From positions 1,225,268 through 1,289,267 of the forward strand of contig NZ_CM001776.1 in NCBI RefSeq assembly GCF_000332275.1: DNA of 64,000 nucleotides, in the 5' to 3' direction. The notes under the pieces were generated by a model. The model ran no database searches, was not told the origin of the DNA, and worked only from the letters and a program-made list of their open reading frames with translations. Positions 33,954 through 43,773 of this stretch are shown in pieces. The position numbers were made by a program, and so were the translations under genes. Position 1 is the first letter of the stretch, and each line of letters starts with the position of its first letter. Source of the DNA: Synechococcus sp. PCC 7336. GTDB taxonomy: Bacteria > Cyanobacteriota > Cyanobacteriia > Thermostichales > PCC-7336.

Positions 33954-35564
33954 TCAATGTCTCAGCCGGTGCAGTCTCTGATGGTGCTGCTCTGACGAGA
34001 TGCGATTGTAGATCGAGCACAGGTCGGCCAGTTTTTCCACCACCTCAGAAGAGAGTAAATCGGAGGTAAACCGCCACTGCCAGTTCTCCGTCACTGTTGC
34101 GGGGAAATTCATGCGGGAGTCGCGATCGAGCCCCAACACATCCTGCAGGGGAATGACGGCGATATCTGCCACAGAAGACATTGCCATGCGAATAAAGTCC
34201 CAATGAATGCCGTCATGGCGGATGTCATCGAGGGAGCGATAGCCCAGATAGCGGAGCACATTCTGGCGTTCGTGAGGGGCGATGCCGTAGCCTCGATCGG
34301 GCCGCATGTGTTCTCCGTAAAACCATCCCACCATCGTGTCGTTATCGTGGGTTCCAGTGTAGACGGCGCAATTGCGAACGTAGTTAAACGGAAGGTAGGG
34401 GTTGTTGGGGTTGCCGTCAAAGGCAAACTGCAAAATCCGCATGCCGGGAAATTGGAATTGGTCCCGCAGAGCTTCCACTTCGGGAGTAATCACCCCCAAG
34501 TCTTCTGCCACAATCGGCAACTGTCCCAGGCGATCGCGCAATACTTCAAAAAAATGTGCCCCCGGTCCTTCCACCCATTTGCCCTCAATCGCCGTCTCGG
34601 CACCCCCCGGCACCGACCAATAAGCTTCAAAGGCCCGGAAATGATCGATGCGTACAACGTCCACAAACCGCAGTAGGTGCTGAAACCGGAAGATCCACCA
34701 GTCGTAACCGCGCTCTTTCAGTACATCCCAGCGGTAAATTGGATTGCCCCACAGCTGGCCAGTATCGCTGAAATAGTCGGGCGGGACGCCAGCCACTTGC
34801 TCCGGTTTGCAGTCTTCGTCGAGGTAAAACCGTTCGCGGTTGGCCCAAACATCGGCACTGTTATAGGCCACGTAAATGGGCACATCGCCGAAAATTTTGA
34901 CATCGTGCTTGCCCGCATAGGCTTTGAGATCGAGCCATTGCTGCAAAAACACAAACTCGACAAACTGACGATATTCAATTTCATCCGCATACATCTGGCG
35001 GGCAGCAGCGATCGCCTCTGGCTCCCGCCGTGCAATACTCGCCCCCTCGATATCCGGCCAATCGCACCACTCGCAACCCTCGTGAGCTGCATGCAGGACC
35101 GCAAAGAGAGCATAGTCGTCCAGCCAATCAGCTTCTGCCTGACAAAACACTTGAAAGTCTTTGTGTCGGGTATCGCTCGCATCTGCCTTAAAGCGCGCAA
35201 ACGCCGTGCGCATCAAATGGCGCTTGAGCCGGATCGTGGCGGGGTAATCGACTAAACCCGGAAATTGAGCCTGGAGTTGCGGCCACTCGGCGGTGGTTTG
35301 CCAATCTTGAGGATCGAGCCAGCCCGCCTGCGCCAGCAATTCGGGGCTGATCAGCAAGGGGTTGCCCGCGATCGCCGAATAACAAGCATAGGGTGAATTC
35401 CCAAATCCCGTCGGCCCTAATGGCAGAATTTGCCACAATTTCTGGCCGCCCGCCACCAAAAAATCGACGAACTGGTAGGCGGTTGGCCCCATATCGCCAA
35501 TGCCAAACGGACTGGGTAGAGAGGTGGGATGCAGTAAAATCCCACTCATGCGATCGAATGGCAC
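33954..35564 (-). CDS. malQ: 4-alpha-glucanotransferase (amylomaltase)
   Basis: 536 residues, GH77. Motifs include SGILLHPTSLPSPFGIGDMG at the start, FGDVPIYVAYNSADVWANRE, RIDHFRAFEAYWSVP and PIVAEDLGVITPEV with the acid/base and stabilising residues. The C-terminal TGTHDNDTMVGW is also family-typical. It transfers glucan chains between maltodextrins in glycogen breakdown. GTG 35564 gives MPFDRMSG, the usual N-terminus. With the sugar importer and the debranching gene it makes this a carbohydrate region. Confidence 0.95.
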   Translation of the reverse strand: MPFDRMSGILLHPTSLPSPFGIGDMGPTAYQFVDFLVAGGQKLWQILPLGPTGFGNSPYACYSAIAGNPLLISPELLAQAGWLDPQDWQTTAEWPQLQAQFPGLVDYPATIRLKRHLMRTAFARFKADASDTRHKDFQVFCQAEADWLDDYALFAVLHAAHEGCEWCDWPDIEGASIARREPEAIAAARQMYADEIEYRQFVEFVFLQQWLDLKAYAGKHDVKIFGDVPIYVAYNSADVWANRERFYLDEDCKPEQVAGVPPDYFSDTGQLWGNPIYRWDVLKERGYDWWIFRFQHLLRFVDVVRIDHFRAFEAYWSVPGGAETAIEGKWVEGPGAHFFEVLRDRLGQLPIVAEDLGVITPEVEALRDQFQFPGMRILQFAFDGNPNNPYLPFNYVRNCAVYTGTHDNDTMVGWFYGEHMRPDRGYGIAPHERQNVLRYLGYRSLDDIRHDGIHWDFIRMAMSSVADIAVIPLQDVLGLDRDSRMNFPATVTENWQWRFTSDLLSSEVVEKLADLCSIYNRISSEQHHQRLHRLRH

Positions 35565-35778
35565 AGTTTGTCCCCGCGAATATCTTCCAAAGTCTATCGC
35601 GTTAGAGCAATTTTCAGGTGGACCGCATACGCTCTAATACTCAAATCCAGAACCTCCAACCTCCTTCGGCACAGAAGATATACGACTCACCTTGAAAATG
35701 CTTTCTGTGGGACAGAGTTCTGCCGACGCCGCTTGAATTTCATATACTAGCTAGCGATAGTTACTTCGAAGTAGGTGT

Positions 35779-35988
35779 GTGACAGAACTCAATACGAGCA
35801 TTCCCAGTACTCGCTGGCTGCAGGCGCTGATTCAAACCCATCGCACTGTAGAGATAAAACTCCAAACCTCCGATCTAATAGCGGGCAGCATCCAATGGAT
35901 CGATCCCGATTGCATTTGTTTGATCGATAGTAGTGGGGCCGAGCAGTTGATCTGGCGGCAAGCGATCGCGATCGTGCGGCCCATTTGA
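35779..35988 (+). CDS. hfq: Hfq (short cyanobacterial form)
   Basis: 69 residues from GTG. It fits the divergent cyanobacterial Hfq: TRWLQALIQTHRTVEIKLQT, then SDLIAGSIQWIDPDCICLID and a final IWRQAIAIVRPI. It is an Sm-like ring protein. In cyanobacteria it is linked to pilus function and motility more than to sRNA pairing. No hflX or miaA neighbours. Confidence 0.82.
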   Translation: MTELNTSIPSTRWLQALIQTHRTVEIKLQTSDLIAGSIQWIDPDCICLIDSSGAEQLIWRQAIAIVRPI

Positions 35989-36141
35989 GTGGAAGAGCAG
36001 CACCCGTAGAGGGTTGACCGGCTAGGGAAATCGGGGGGTCGAATGGGGAATGGCTCGACGCTCTATTCGGAGATCGCAGGGGTTCGGAGGGTCGACCAGT
36101 TAGCGGTACAGTGAACATCGCGTTTGAATGGGAGGCTCGAT

Positions 36142-36933
36142 ATGGAAGTCATTCCAGCTATTGACCTGCTGGGGGGGCGCTGCGTGCGCCTGTTTCAGGG
36201 GGATTACGATCGCTCGGAGGTGTTTGGGGACGATCCGGTGGCGATGGCCCGTCGTTGGGCTGATGCAGGGGCTACCCGCCTGCATTTGGTGGATCTGGAC
36301 GGGGCGAAAACGGGAGAGCCGGTTAATTTTGAGGCGATTCGAGCGATTGTCTCCGCCCTCGATATCCCCGTGCAGGTGGGGGGAGGGGTGCGATCGCTGG
36401 TCACAGCCGAGCAACTGTTGGGCTTTGGGGTAGATCGCGTCATCGTGGGTACGCTGGCGGTGGAGCAGCCGGAGCTCTTAGCTCTGATGTGCGATCGCCA
36501 TCCCCATCGCATTGCCGTCGGCATTGATGCCCGTAACGGCAAGGTGGCCACGCGGGGCTGGGTGGATACTACCGAGGTGAAGGCGACCGATTTGGTCGAG
36601 CAGGTTTGCCAGCATGCGATCGCCGCCATTATCTACACCGATATTCATCGCGACGGCACCCTCAGCGGCCCTAACATCGAACAACTGAGGGCGGTGACCG
36701 AGGTCTCGTCCGTTCCGGCGATCGCATCGGGGGGCATTAGTTCTATTACCGATCTGCTAGCCCTGCTCCCCCTATGCTCCCCAGGGCGGGCGGGGGCTGC
36801 CGTAGTCGGGGCGATCGTCGGCAAGGCTCTGTATGCAGGCAGCATTTCCCTTAAAGAAGCCCTGCAGGCAGTGGGGAACGGTCGCTGGCAAGATATACCG
36901 GAAACTTGGGCGGATGGCTCGGCCCTAGCTTAG
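36142..36933 (+). CDS. hisA: Phosphoribosylformimino-5-aminoimidazole carboxamide ribotide isomerase
   Basis: Fourth step of histidine synthesis. 263 residues from ATG 36142, preceded by GGGAGG; an upstream in-frame ATG at 36124 adds six residues. The TIM-barrel motifs [32 protein letters not shown] and VQVGGGVRS are present. Further motifs are [31 protein letters not shown] and IASGGISS. Length is slightly above the usual 240-260. Confidence 0.95.
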   Translation: MEVIPAIDLLGGRCVRLFQGDYDRSEVFGDDPVAMARRWADAGATRLHLVDLDGAKTGEPVNFEAIRAIVSALDIPVQVGGGVRSLVTAEQLLGFGVDRVIVGTLAVEQPELLALMCDRHPHRIAVGIDARNGKVATRGWVDTTEVKATDLVEQVCQHAIAAIIYTDIHRDGTLSGPNIEQLRAVTEVSSVPAIASGGISSITDLLALLPLCSPGRAGAAVVGAIVGKALYAGSISLKEALQAVGNGRWQDIPETWADGSALA

Positions 36934-37113
36934 TCTGGGGTCAGTCTGAAAGAACTACCAGACCTGAGTTCCAGGTTCGGGGATAGAAGGCGATCGAGCA
37001 GATTAAAAAGTAGTTAAACTTTTGTGTCCCCATTTAGGGGCTTCAGAAGTCTACGGTAAACTAATGCCATAACAAATCTGGTAGCACTCATCATATTCGC
37101 TGGAGCTCTTTGA

Positions 37114-37362
<249 letters not shown>

Positions 37363-37397
37363 GGTTACAGAGAAGTTACTCCTTCACACTCATCAAT

Positions 37398-37427
37398 AGG
37401 CGTCCATTAACTGGACGCCTTTCTTTG
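37398..37427 (+). terminator. Rho-independent terminator after psaC
   Basis: AGGCGTCCA (37398-37406), a 5-nt loop, then TGGACGCCT (37412-37420) is a perfect 9-bp stem followed by TTCTTT. It also sits at the 3' end of the convergent Rpn-family gene and could serve both. Confidence 0.85.
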
Positions 37428-37440
37428 ATGGATTTGCCTC

Positions 37441-38559
37441 TTAGGCATTTTCTCCATCAGAATTTACCGTTCGGAGAACCTCCAAGTATTCGGCCAGTTG
37501 TTTGAGTGAGGCAGCGGTTAAAGCTGTATCGAGTAGCTCCTCTAGCTGCACTACGGTCAGCTCCTGAAGTTGAGTCTGAAGTGAACTCGGAATAGAACCA
37601 AACCGACGTTCCATTAAACGCAGTAGCATACGGAGCGCTTCTTGTTGTCGCCCCTGTTCGAGCCCTTGTTCGAGCCCTTGTTCGAGCCCTTGTTCGAGCC
37701 CTTGTTCGAGCCCTTGTTCGAGCCCTTGTTCGAGCCCTCGTTCGAGCCCCTGTTCGAGCCCTTGTTCGAGCCCTTTGGCCAGACCGATTCTTTCCACACT
37801 GCTGATGTAAGGCATCCTCTGCTCCCGCTCGTAAGCTTGAATCTCCTCCCAAACCTCTTGCTCCAACTCCTCCGGCAATGCCATCACCCAATCGATGAAG
37901 TGAAAGAGCTGGATGATATCCTCGCGCTCGTAGCCCCGTTCGTACAGCCGCCGAATCAACCGCAGTTTCCACTGCAGGCGATCGCGCTCGTCCCCACGAG
38001 TGGCCTGCGCCTGCAGGTGAGCCATCGCAACGGTTGCAAACGGATTGCTGCTGGCCTCCAATTCGGCCCAGCGCTGCTTGTAGCCTAGCAACTTTGCTGT
38101 GAGAAAGCGGAATTCCAGGCGACAGCCCAAGACCTCGCGCACAAACTCGCTGGGCTGCCAGTTGGGACTGGTGTCGCAGAGGATGGCTAAACTCGCCACG
38201 GGGTGACCGTAGCGCTCGGCAATGCGGGTGTTGTAGATATACATGCGCTCGGGGAAAGAGTCATCTCTCTGGCCCTGCACTTCCACATGAATGAGAATCC
38301 ACAGGTCCCGTCCGTCGAGCAGCCAAACCCGCACCAGTTTGTCCGCATAACGACGGCCCAATTCGGCATCGCGGGCGATCTGCTGGAGCTCTTTGTCGAG
38401 AAACTCGTAGGGACGCGACCAGTCGATTTGGGCCTGAGCGGCGGGGAAGAAGAGCCGGAGACAGGGCTCAAAATAGAGCTCCAGCATCTCCTTCCAGGGG
38501 GTATCGAAGTCTGCTCGGGGTGAGGTCATGTCTCGGGCGAACCACAACGTCTGACTCAC
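37441..38559 (-). CDS. Rpn-family PD-(D/E)XK nuclease / DUF4351 protein with GLEQ repeats
   Basis: 372 residues. The N-terminus (MTSPRADFDTPWKEMLELYF) and RVWLLDGRDLWILIHVEVQG carry the Asp and the E-x-Q (EVQ) of the PD-(D/E)XK fold typical of Rpn/PDDEXK proteins. A C-terminal LLLRLMERRFGSIPSSLQTQ is DUF4351-like. Between them lie ten copies of GLEQ (one GLER). Rpn proteins are DNA nucleases, sometimes phage-defence related. The repeat length is probably variable between strains. Confidence 0.82.
   Translation of the reverse strand: MSQTLWFARDMTSPRADFDTPWKEMLELYFEPCLRLFFPAAQAQIDWSRPYEFLDKELQQIARDAELGRRYADKLVRVWLLDGRDLWILIHVEVQGQRDDSFPERMYIYNTRIAERYGHPVASLAILCDTSPNWQPSEFVREVLGCRLEFRFLTAKLLGYKQRWAELEASSNPFATVAMAHLQAQATRGDERDRLQWKLRLIRRLYERGYEREDIIQLFHFIDWVMALPEELEQEVWEEIQAYEREQRMPYISSVERIGLAKGLEQGLEQGLERGLEQGLEQGLEQGLEQGLEQGLEQGLEQGRQQEALRMLLRLMERRFGSIPSSLQTQLQELTVVQLEELLDTALTAASLKQLAEYLEVLRTVNSDGENA
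37655..37774 (-). repeat. Ten 12-bp tandem repeats in the Rpn-family gene
   Basis: The plus-strand unit TGTTCGAGCCCT is repeated ten times with only one-base variants (units at 37739 and the two flanking it). Because the unit is 12 bp it keeps the frame and encodes the tetrapeptide GLEQ. No stop arises on either strand in any frame, which explains the many spurious open frames here. Confidence 0.93.
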
Positions 38560-38805
38560 TCTAGAGTACCGCTAGGGTAAGGTCGAGGCTGCTGATGGGC
38601 TCTCGCAATCTGCCAGCGGCGATCGCGAACTGCACTGACAGAGCTCGATCGCCCGGTAACTTCTGAGCTGGAAATCGCCTTAGATTGTGGGCGATCGAGC
38701 TGCCAGAAGCCGACTTGGCCCCTATGGATAGCGACTTGCAAATGCTCGTCCCCGATCTGTTGACAAATCCGCAGAAGTTGAACGTATTCGATCGCCCGAC
38801 CGGCA
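38560..38805. other. Short gap, one weak possible reading
   Basis: Between the Rpn gene and the ABC ATPase, the minus strand has a protein-like frame DDAGRAIEYVQLLRICQQIG continuing DEHLQVAIHRGQVGFWQLDR. It has no ATG and only a late TTG (38741). It might be a small hypothetical gene or a remnant. Confidence is low. Confidence 0.25.
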
Positions 38806-39849
38806 TCATCGAACCTTGTCAGCGGCCTCGGCTTGTCGAGCGCGAACCTCGTGCAGAAAAAAGTCCTCTAGGGATTGCTTGTGCTGGCGGAGCTCGACCA
38901 ACTGAGCTCCCAATTGTTGCAGCATAGTCGTGCAGTCCCCCGTTTGACCCAGCCAATCTCCAGACCACAGTGCAGATTCGAGCGATGCGGAGGTAGGGGA
39001 GAGCAACTCCCAGTTTTGCAGTTGGCGGGAAAGTGATTCGAGCTCGCCGCCAATTCCCCGAACGCGATAGCCCGACTGGCTGGCTAAGAGTTCTTCTAGG
39101 GTGCCCTGCGCCACCATATCCCCTTGGATTAGCAAACCGACGCGATCGCAAATCGCTTCCACATCTGACAGAACGTGGCTGTTGAAAAAGACGGTTTTGC
39201 CTTGCCGCTTGAGATTGAGGATAATTTCCCTGAATTGAGCCCGACCCACCGGATCGAGGCCGGACATGGGTTCGTCGAGAAAAACCAGCTCGGGATTGTT
39301 AATCAGGGCTTGAGCCATTCCCACCCGCTGCATCATGCCCTTAGAGTATTTGCGCAACTGTCGATTGCGGGCGGTATCGACGGGCAAGCCGACTTCTTCT
39401 AACAGCTGCGGAATTCGCTCTTTTAAGACTTTGCGAGGGATTTGGAAGAGCTCTCCAGAAAATTGTAAAAACTCCCAGCCCGTCAAATAGTCGTACAGAT
39501 AAGCGTTTTCGGGCAGATAGCCCACCTGTTGTTTAATGCTGGGATCGCCTAAGGGGCAATCGAGGATGGTGCCGCTACCGGAACTGGCTTGAATGATGCC
39601 GAGCAGGCATTTAATTGTGGTGGTTTTGCCCGCCCCATTGGGACCCAATAAACCGTAGGTTTCCCCTCGGGCAACCGTGAGGGTACAGTCTTTGAGCGGG
39701 GTGACAACTTTGTTCAGCCAAAAACCAGTACGATAAGTCTTGCTCAATCCTCGTACTGAGAGGGCAGCGTTCTGGGGAGATGGCGCTGAGGAGGGAGCAA
39801 GTACCTTTGGTGGATTTGTCGTTACAGCCATAGGAGAGTGCATGGACAT
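38806..39849 (-). CDS. ABC-2 type transporter ATP-binding protein
   Basis: 347 residues. Walker A GLLGPNGAGKTTTIKCLLGI is near residue 70. The signature RKYSKGMMQRVGMAQALINN is followed by Walker B ELVFLDEPMSGLDPVGR and the H-loop FNSHVLSDVEAIC. A C-terminal 90-residue extension (QSGYRVRGIGGELESLSRQL) is typical of export ATPases. No permease gene is adjacent, so the partner is elsewhere. Substrate unknown. Confidence 0.9.
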   Translation of the reverse strand: MSMHSPMAVTTNPPKVLAPSSAPSPQNAALSVRGLSKTYRTGFWLNKVVTPLKDCTLTVARGETYGLLGPNGAGKTTTIKCLLGIIQASSGSGTILDCPLGDPSIKQQVGYLPENAYLYDYLTGWEFLQFSGELFQIPRKVLKERIPQLLEEVGLPVDTARNRQLRKYSKGMMQRVGMAQALINNPELVFLDEPMSGLDPVGRAQFREIILNLKRQGKTVFFNSHVLSDVEAICDRVGLLIQGDMVAQGTLEELLASQSGYRVRGIGGELESLSRQLQNWELLSPTSASLESALWSGDWLGQTGDCTTMLQQLGAQLVELRQHKQSLEDFFLHEVRARQAEAADKVR

Positions 39850-40206
39850 TCACGTTAAAAGGTGCGTGTGGAGATAAGTCCAGCGAGAGCAAAGCGGCTC
39901 GTGCCGCCACGCCTTCTAGCGACCGACGCCGAGTCGATCCCCCCATCGAGTCTCAGTAGCAATCGTCAGCACGCACGGCAAGTTCTCACTGGCCTTCTGA
40001 TTGAGTTAGTTTGCCCAAGTCGGCAGCAGCAATTGTCAGAACGGCAGCGGCAAAACTGGGTTAGAGGGTTAGTCACCGGACAGATTCGAGGACAATAGCA
40101 GCTTAGGGGCTCGGAAAAACCTTGGAGATCTGCTCGGGCCGCTCGCTGAGGCTATCCTGCTCGCTCGGTCGCCATACTCGATCTAGACCTGTATAAGTGA
40201 CGCACT
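39850..40206. other. Intergenic, divergent promoters presumed
   Basis: About 360 nt between the divergent ABC ATPase and debranching genes. One 78-codon plus frame (39862-40098, GTG start) has an Arg/Gln-rich sequence without known features and is not supported as a gene. No clear promoter boxes picked by eye. Confidence 0.45.
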
Positions 40207-42210
40207 ATGACCATTCGATTTGGGCGAGCGATTTGCGGTCACTTATCGGCAGCAGGCTCTCGCGAGTGGCTAGTCACTAATGGCATTGGGGGTTACGCCT
40301 GCGGCACGATCGCCGGACATCTAACCCGCCACTATCACGGCCTACTCGTGGCCGCCCTCGATCTTCCCCTACAACGCCACCTATTACTGACTCGATTGGA
40401 GGAAACAGCCACTGACCGACAGCAGATCTATCCCCTCTACACCAATTGCTGGGCGGATGGCGCAGTTGAACCTCGGGGCGATCGCCATATCGAGAGCTTT
40501 CAACTGGACGGTACAGTTCCCCACTGGACCTACGCGATCGCCGATGCCCGCTTGCACAAGCGCATTTGGATGCAAGCGGGCGAAAACACCACCTACATCA
40601 ACTATTCCCTCCAGCGCACTCAATCTCCGATCGCCCTCTCCATCAAAGTGCTGGTCAACTACCGCGACCACCACGGCGGCAGCACTGAGGGAGACTGGCA
40701 GATCGAGCCGTTAGCCAATGGAATCTGCGTTCGAGCCTTTCCAGAGGCCACGCCGTTTTACATCTTGGCCCCGACAAATCATTTCGAACTCAAACGGGAA
40801 TGGTATCGCAATTACTCGCTGGCAATGGAACAGTATCGCGGTACTGGCGATCGCGAGAATCATCTCCATGCCGCCACCCTCAATACCACTCTGAGGCCGG
40901 GGGAAAGCTTGACCCTTGCGGCCAGCACTCAGGCGTCACCGTCACTGGATGGGGAAAAAGCGCTGGGCGATCGTCGCGATCGCGATACGCACCTGCTGAA
41001 CCGCTGGCAAGCTGTCGCGCCCAATCCCGACAGACCCGACTGGAGCGAACAGCTCGTCCTAGCTGCCGACCAATTTATCGTGGCTCGTCCGCTGCAGGGG
41101 GAGCCGGACGGTCAATCGGTGATTGCCGGATATCCCTGGTTTAGCGATTGGGGACGCGATCTGGCGATTGCTTTGCCCGGACTGGCGATCGCCACGGGCC
41201 GCCCCGAATTAGCCCGACCCATCCTGCGCACCTTTGCTCGCTATCTCGATCGGGGCATGTTGCCCAACGTCTTCCCCGAATCGGGGCAGCAACCGGAATA
41301 CAACACCGTCGATGCCGTGCTGTGGTACTTCGAAGCCGTACGCGCTTATGTTGACGCGACTGACGACATCGACCTGCTCGAAGAAGTCTTTCCTGCCTTG
41401 GCCGAAACGATTGACTGGCATCGTCGGGGCACCCGCTACAACATTCACCTCGACCCCGAGGACGGGCTGATCTACGCAGGCGAACCCGGGGTGCAATTAA
41501 CCTGGATGGACGCCAAGGTGGGCGATTGGGTGGTGACACCCCGCACGGGCAAACCGATCGAGATTCAGGCGCTGTGGTACAACGCTCTGGCGATCGCTGC
41601 AACCTTTGCCCGCCAGTTAAATAAACCTCAACAAGAGTATCGTCAGTTGGCCGAGCAATGCGCTCGAGGCTTTCAGCGATTTTGGAGCGATTCGCTGGGC
41701 TACTGCTTCGATGTCTTAAATACTCCCGACGGCGACGATAGTAGTTTGCGGCCCAATCAAATTTTTGCCGTTGCTCTCCCCTATAAGACCCTATCGTCAC
41801 TACCTCCATTACTCGCGCCCGATCGCCAAAAAGCGGTTGTGGATACTGTGGCTCGCCATCTGCTAACCTCCTACGGCTTGCGATCGCTCTCCCCCACCCA
41901 TCCCGACTATCGCGGTCACTACGGCGGCGATGCTTGGCAGCGGGATGGAGCTTATCATCAGGGAACCGTATGGGGTTGGCTGCTCGGTCCCTTCACTAGC
42001 GCTCATCTCGCGGTCTATAACGATCCCATTCAGGCCCGCGAGTGGCTCGCCCCGATTGCCGACCATCTCGCCGATGCCGGACTGGGCAGTGTCAGTGAAA
42101 TTTTTGATGGCGACCCGCCCCACACCCCTCGCGGCTGTTTCGCTCAAGCCTGGAGTGTGGCTGAAATTCTGCGAGTATGGACGCAGATCGAAGCCGACCG
42201 CAATCCTTAA
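40207..42210 (+). CDS. Glycogen debranching enzyme (amylo-alpha-1,6-glucosidase, GH133)
   Basis: 667 residues. The N-terminal glycogen_deb_N region begins SREWLVTNGIGGYACGTIAG and continues HLTRHYHGLLVAAL. The catalytic (alpha/alpha)6-type C-terminal domain has WFSDWGRDLAIALPGLAIAT, DAVLWYFEAVRAYV and AGEPGVQLTWMDAKVGDWVV. It ends with HQGTVWGWLLGPFTSAHLAV and a GDPPHTPRGCFAQAWSVAEI segment. Family members remove alpha-1,6 branches from glycogen. Together with malQ about 5 kb away it suggests a role in glycogen turnover. Confidence 0.9.
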   Translation: MTIRFGRAICGHLSAAGSREWLVTNGIGGYACGTIAGHLTRHYHGLLVAALDLPLQRHLLLTRLEETATDRQQIYPLYTNCWADGAVEPRGDRHIESFQLDGTVPHWTYAIADARLHKRIWMQAGENTTYINYSLQRTQSPIALSIKVLVNYRDHHGGSTEGDWQIEPLANGICVRAFPEATPFYILAPTNHFELKREWYRNYSLAMEQYRGTGDRENHLHAATLNTTLRPGESLTLAASTQASPSLDGEKALGDRRDRDTHLLNRWQAVAPNPDRPDWSEQLVLAADQFIVARPLQGEPDGQSVIAGYPWFSDWGRDLAIALPGLAIATGRPELARPILRTFARYLDRGMLPNVFPESGQQPEYNTVDAVLWYFEAVRAYVDATDDIDLLEEVFPALAETIDWHRRGTRYNIHLDPEDGLIYAGEPGVQLTWMDAKVGDWVVTPRTGKPIEIQALWYNALAIAATFARQLNKPQQEYRQLAEQCARGFQRFWSDSLGYCFDVLNTPDGDDSSLRPNQIFAVALPYKTLSSLPPLLAPDRQKAVVDTVARHLLTSYGLRSLSPTHPDYRGHYGGDAWQRDGAYHQGTVWGWLLGPFTSAHLAVYNDPIQAREWLAPIADHLADAGLGSVSEIFDGDPPHTPRGCFAQAWSVAEILRVWTQIEADRNP

Positions 42211-42528
42211 ATCCTCCATTTTGGGAGACTTGCGGTCACCATCGATGTGTGTGCTGGAGGTTTAAAGATTATTTAAGTAGTTTTACCTGCTGAAAATCCA
42301 AATAGTTGAACTCAACAGCGATCGCGCTCTCCCTTCCAGATCTCCTTCAATGACACCCCTTCAAAGATGGCAATAGTTCTTATCGAGTTGCTTCAAGGCG
42401 ATCGCACTGGAGTAGCGGGGAGTAGGCAGTTTAAGTGGGAGGTAATTGTAACTATGGAGGCGCGTAGTGTTGAAGTCTGTCAAATTTAAGGCAAACTGAG
42501 AACACAGAGCATTTGAGAAGACCTCACT
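42211..42528. other. Intergenic, no feature beyond HIP1 sites
   Basis: About 320 nt between the debranching enzyme and the IrrE gene. It contains GCGATCGC-like elements but no gene, tRNA or terminator I can support. Confidence 0.4.
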
Positions 42529-43770
42529 GTGCCACGTGTTAATCCACAGATACTGATATGGGCTCGCGAAACCGCTGGGCTCAGTCTTGGTGAGGCGGCC
42601 AAGAAAGTTGGGATTAACAAGGCCAAAGGAATGTCTGCAGATGAACGCCTTGCGGCATTAGAGTCTGGAGAAGTAGAGCCAACTCTACCGCAGCTCAAGC
42701 GGATGGCTAAACAGTACCGAAGATCGCTTGTAACCTTTTTTCTTTCAGATCCTCCAGAAAAAGCCGACCGGGGCGAAGACTTTCGTACTAAACCTGGAGA
42801 TTTAGCCCAAGAGGAAGCAGCACTTCTCGATGCTCTACTTCGAGATGTCAAAACTAGGCAGAATCTTATCAAGTCTGCTTTAGAAGACGATGAGGACGTA
42901 TCTGAACTACAATTTGTCAAGTCATTAAGTATTAATGATGGAGTTCCTGCATTTGTGGATAAGATTCATGAGACGATTAAATTAGATTTAAGCCAATACC
43001 GTGCAGAACCTAATATAAAAAAAGCTTTTGCTCTCCTTCGAGAGCATGTCCAAGAATCAGGGATATTTGTATTACTTCTAAGCAATTTGGGGACTCACCA
43101 TACAAATATTTCACTAGGAACTTATCGTGGCATTGCGCTTTTCGATCCAATAGCTCCATTTATTGTAATCAATGATTTAGACTCACCTTACGCATGGTCG
43201 TTTACTTTGCTGCATGAAATGTGCCACATTTTAATGGGGAAATCTGGGGTAAGTGGAGAGCTAGAGCGTATAGAAATTGGCAACGAGAAATCACGCTCAG
43301 CTAATGTTGAGCGCTTTTGTAATGTTGTAGCTAGTGAAGTTCTCCTGCCTTCTGATGATTTAGACAAGTTAAAGATGACTGGAGGTGAAGATATTCCTAC
43401 CCTTGCGAAATTCATTGGCGACTTTGCTGAGAATAGATATGTAAGTCGCTCTATGGTAGCCTATCGCATGTTGCTAAGCGATCGAATTACAACAGATACG
43501 TGGGCAAAGCTAGCATCTCTTTTTCGTTCACAATGGAAATCTCAACAAGAGAGAAAGAAAGAACGTGAGCGTGAATCTAATAGTGGGCCAAATTGGTACA
43601 CTGTACGTCGGTATAAAGTTGGGAGCTCTCTTCTAAGTACTGTTTCAGAAATGATGAACTTGGGAGGCTTGACAACTGTCAAAGCAGCTCGTGTTTTAGG
43701 TGTCAAAGCACATCATGTTGAGCAGATGCTCGCGGCAGGTTCCTCCTCTATGTCTAAGGAGGGGGGATAA
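42529..43770 (+). CDS. XRE-type HTH and ImmA/IrrE metallopeptidase protein
   Basis: 413 residues from GTG 42529. An N-terminal HTH (LIWARETAGLSLGEAAKKVG) precedes the M78-type peptidase domain with HEMCHIL at about residue 228. The late metal ligand region is ANVERFCNVVASEVLLPS. ImmA/IrrE proteins cleave repressors or control toxins. It ends 3 nt before the DUF4411 gene, so it is most likely its antitoxin. The A/T-rich composition suggests transfer. Confidence 0.85.
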   Translation: MPRVNPQILIWARETAGLSLGEAAKKVGINKAKGMSADERLAALESGEVEPTLPQLKRMAKQYRRSLVTFFLSDPPEKADRGEDFRTKPGDLAQEEAALLDALLRDVKTRQNLIKSALEDDEDVSELQFVKSLSINDGVPAFVDKIHETIKLDLSQYRAEPNIKKAFALLREHVQESGIFVLLLSNLGTHHTNISLGTYRGIALFDPIAPFIVINDLDSPYAWSFTLLHEMCHILMGKSGVSGELERIEIGNEKSRSANVERFCNVVASEVLLPSDDLDKLKMTGGEDIPTLAKFIGDFAENRYVSRSMVAYRMLLSDRITTDTWAKLASLFRSQWKSQQERKKERERESNSGPNWYTVRRYKVGSSLLSTVSEMMNLGGLTTVKAARVLGVKAHHVEQMLAAGSSSMSKEGG

Positions 43771-43773
43771 CAG

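Noticed and set aside
37614-38088. Long open frames on both strands in all phases
   Set aside because: They come from the 12-bp repeat, which has no stop in any frame; only the Rpn-family reading has domain support.
39862-40098. 78-codon plus frame in the divergent gap before the debranching gene
   Set aside because: No family, and an Arg/Gln-rich composition expected of a GC-rich chance frame.
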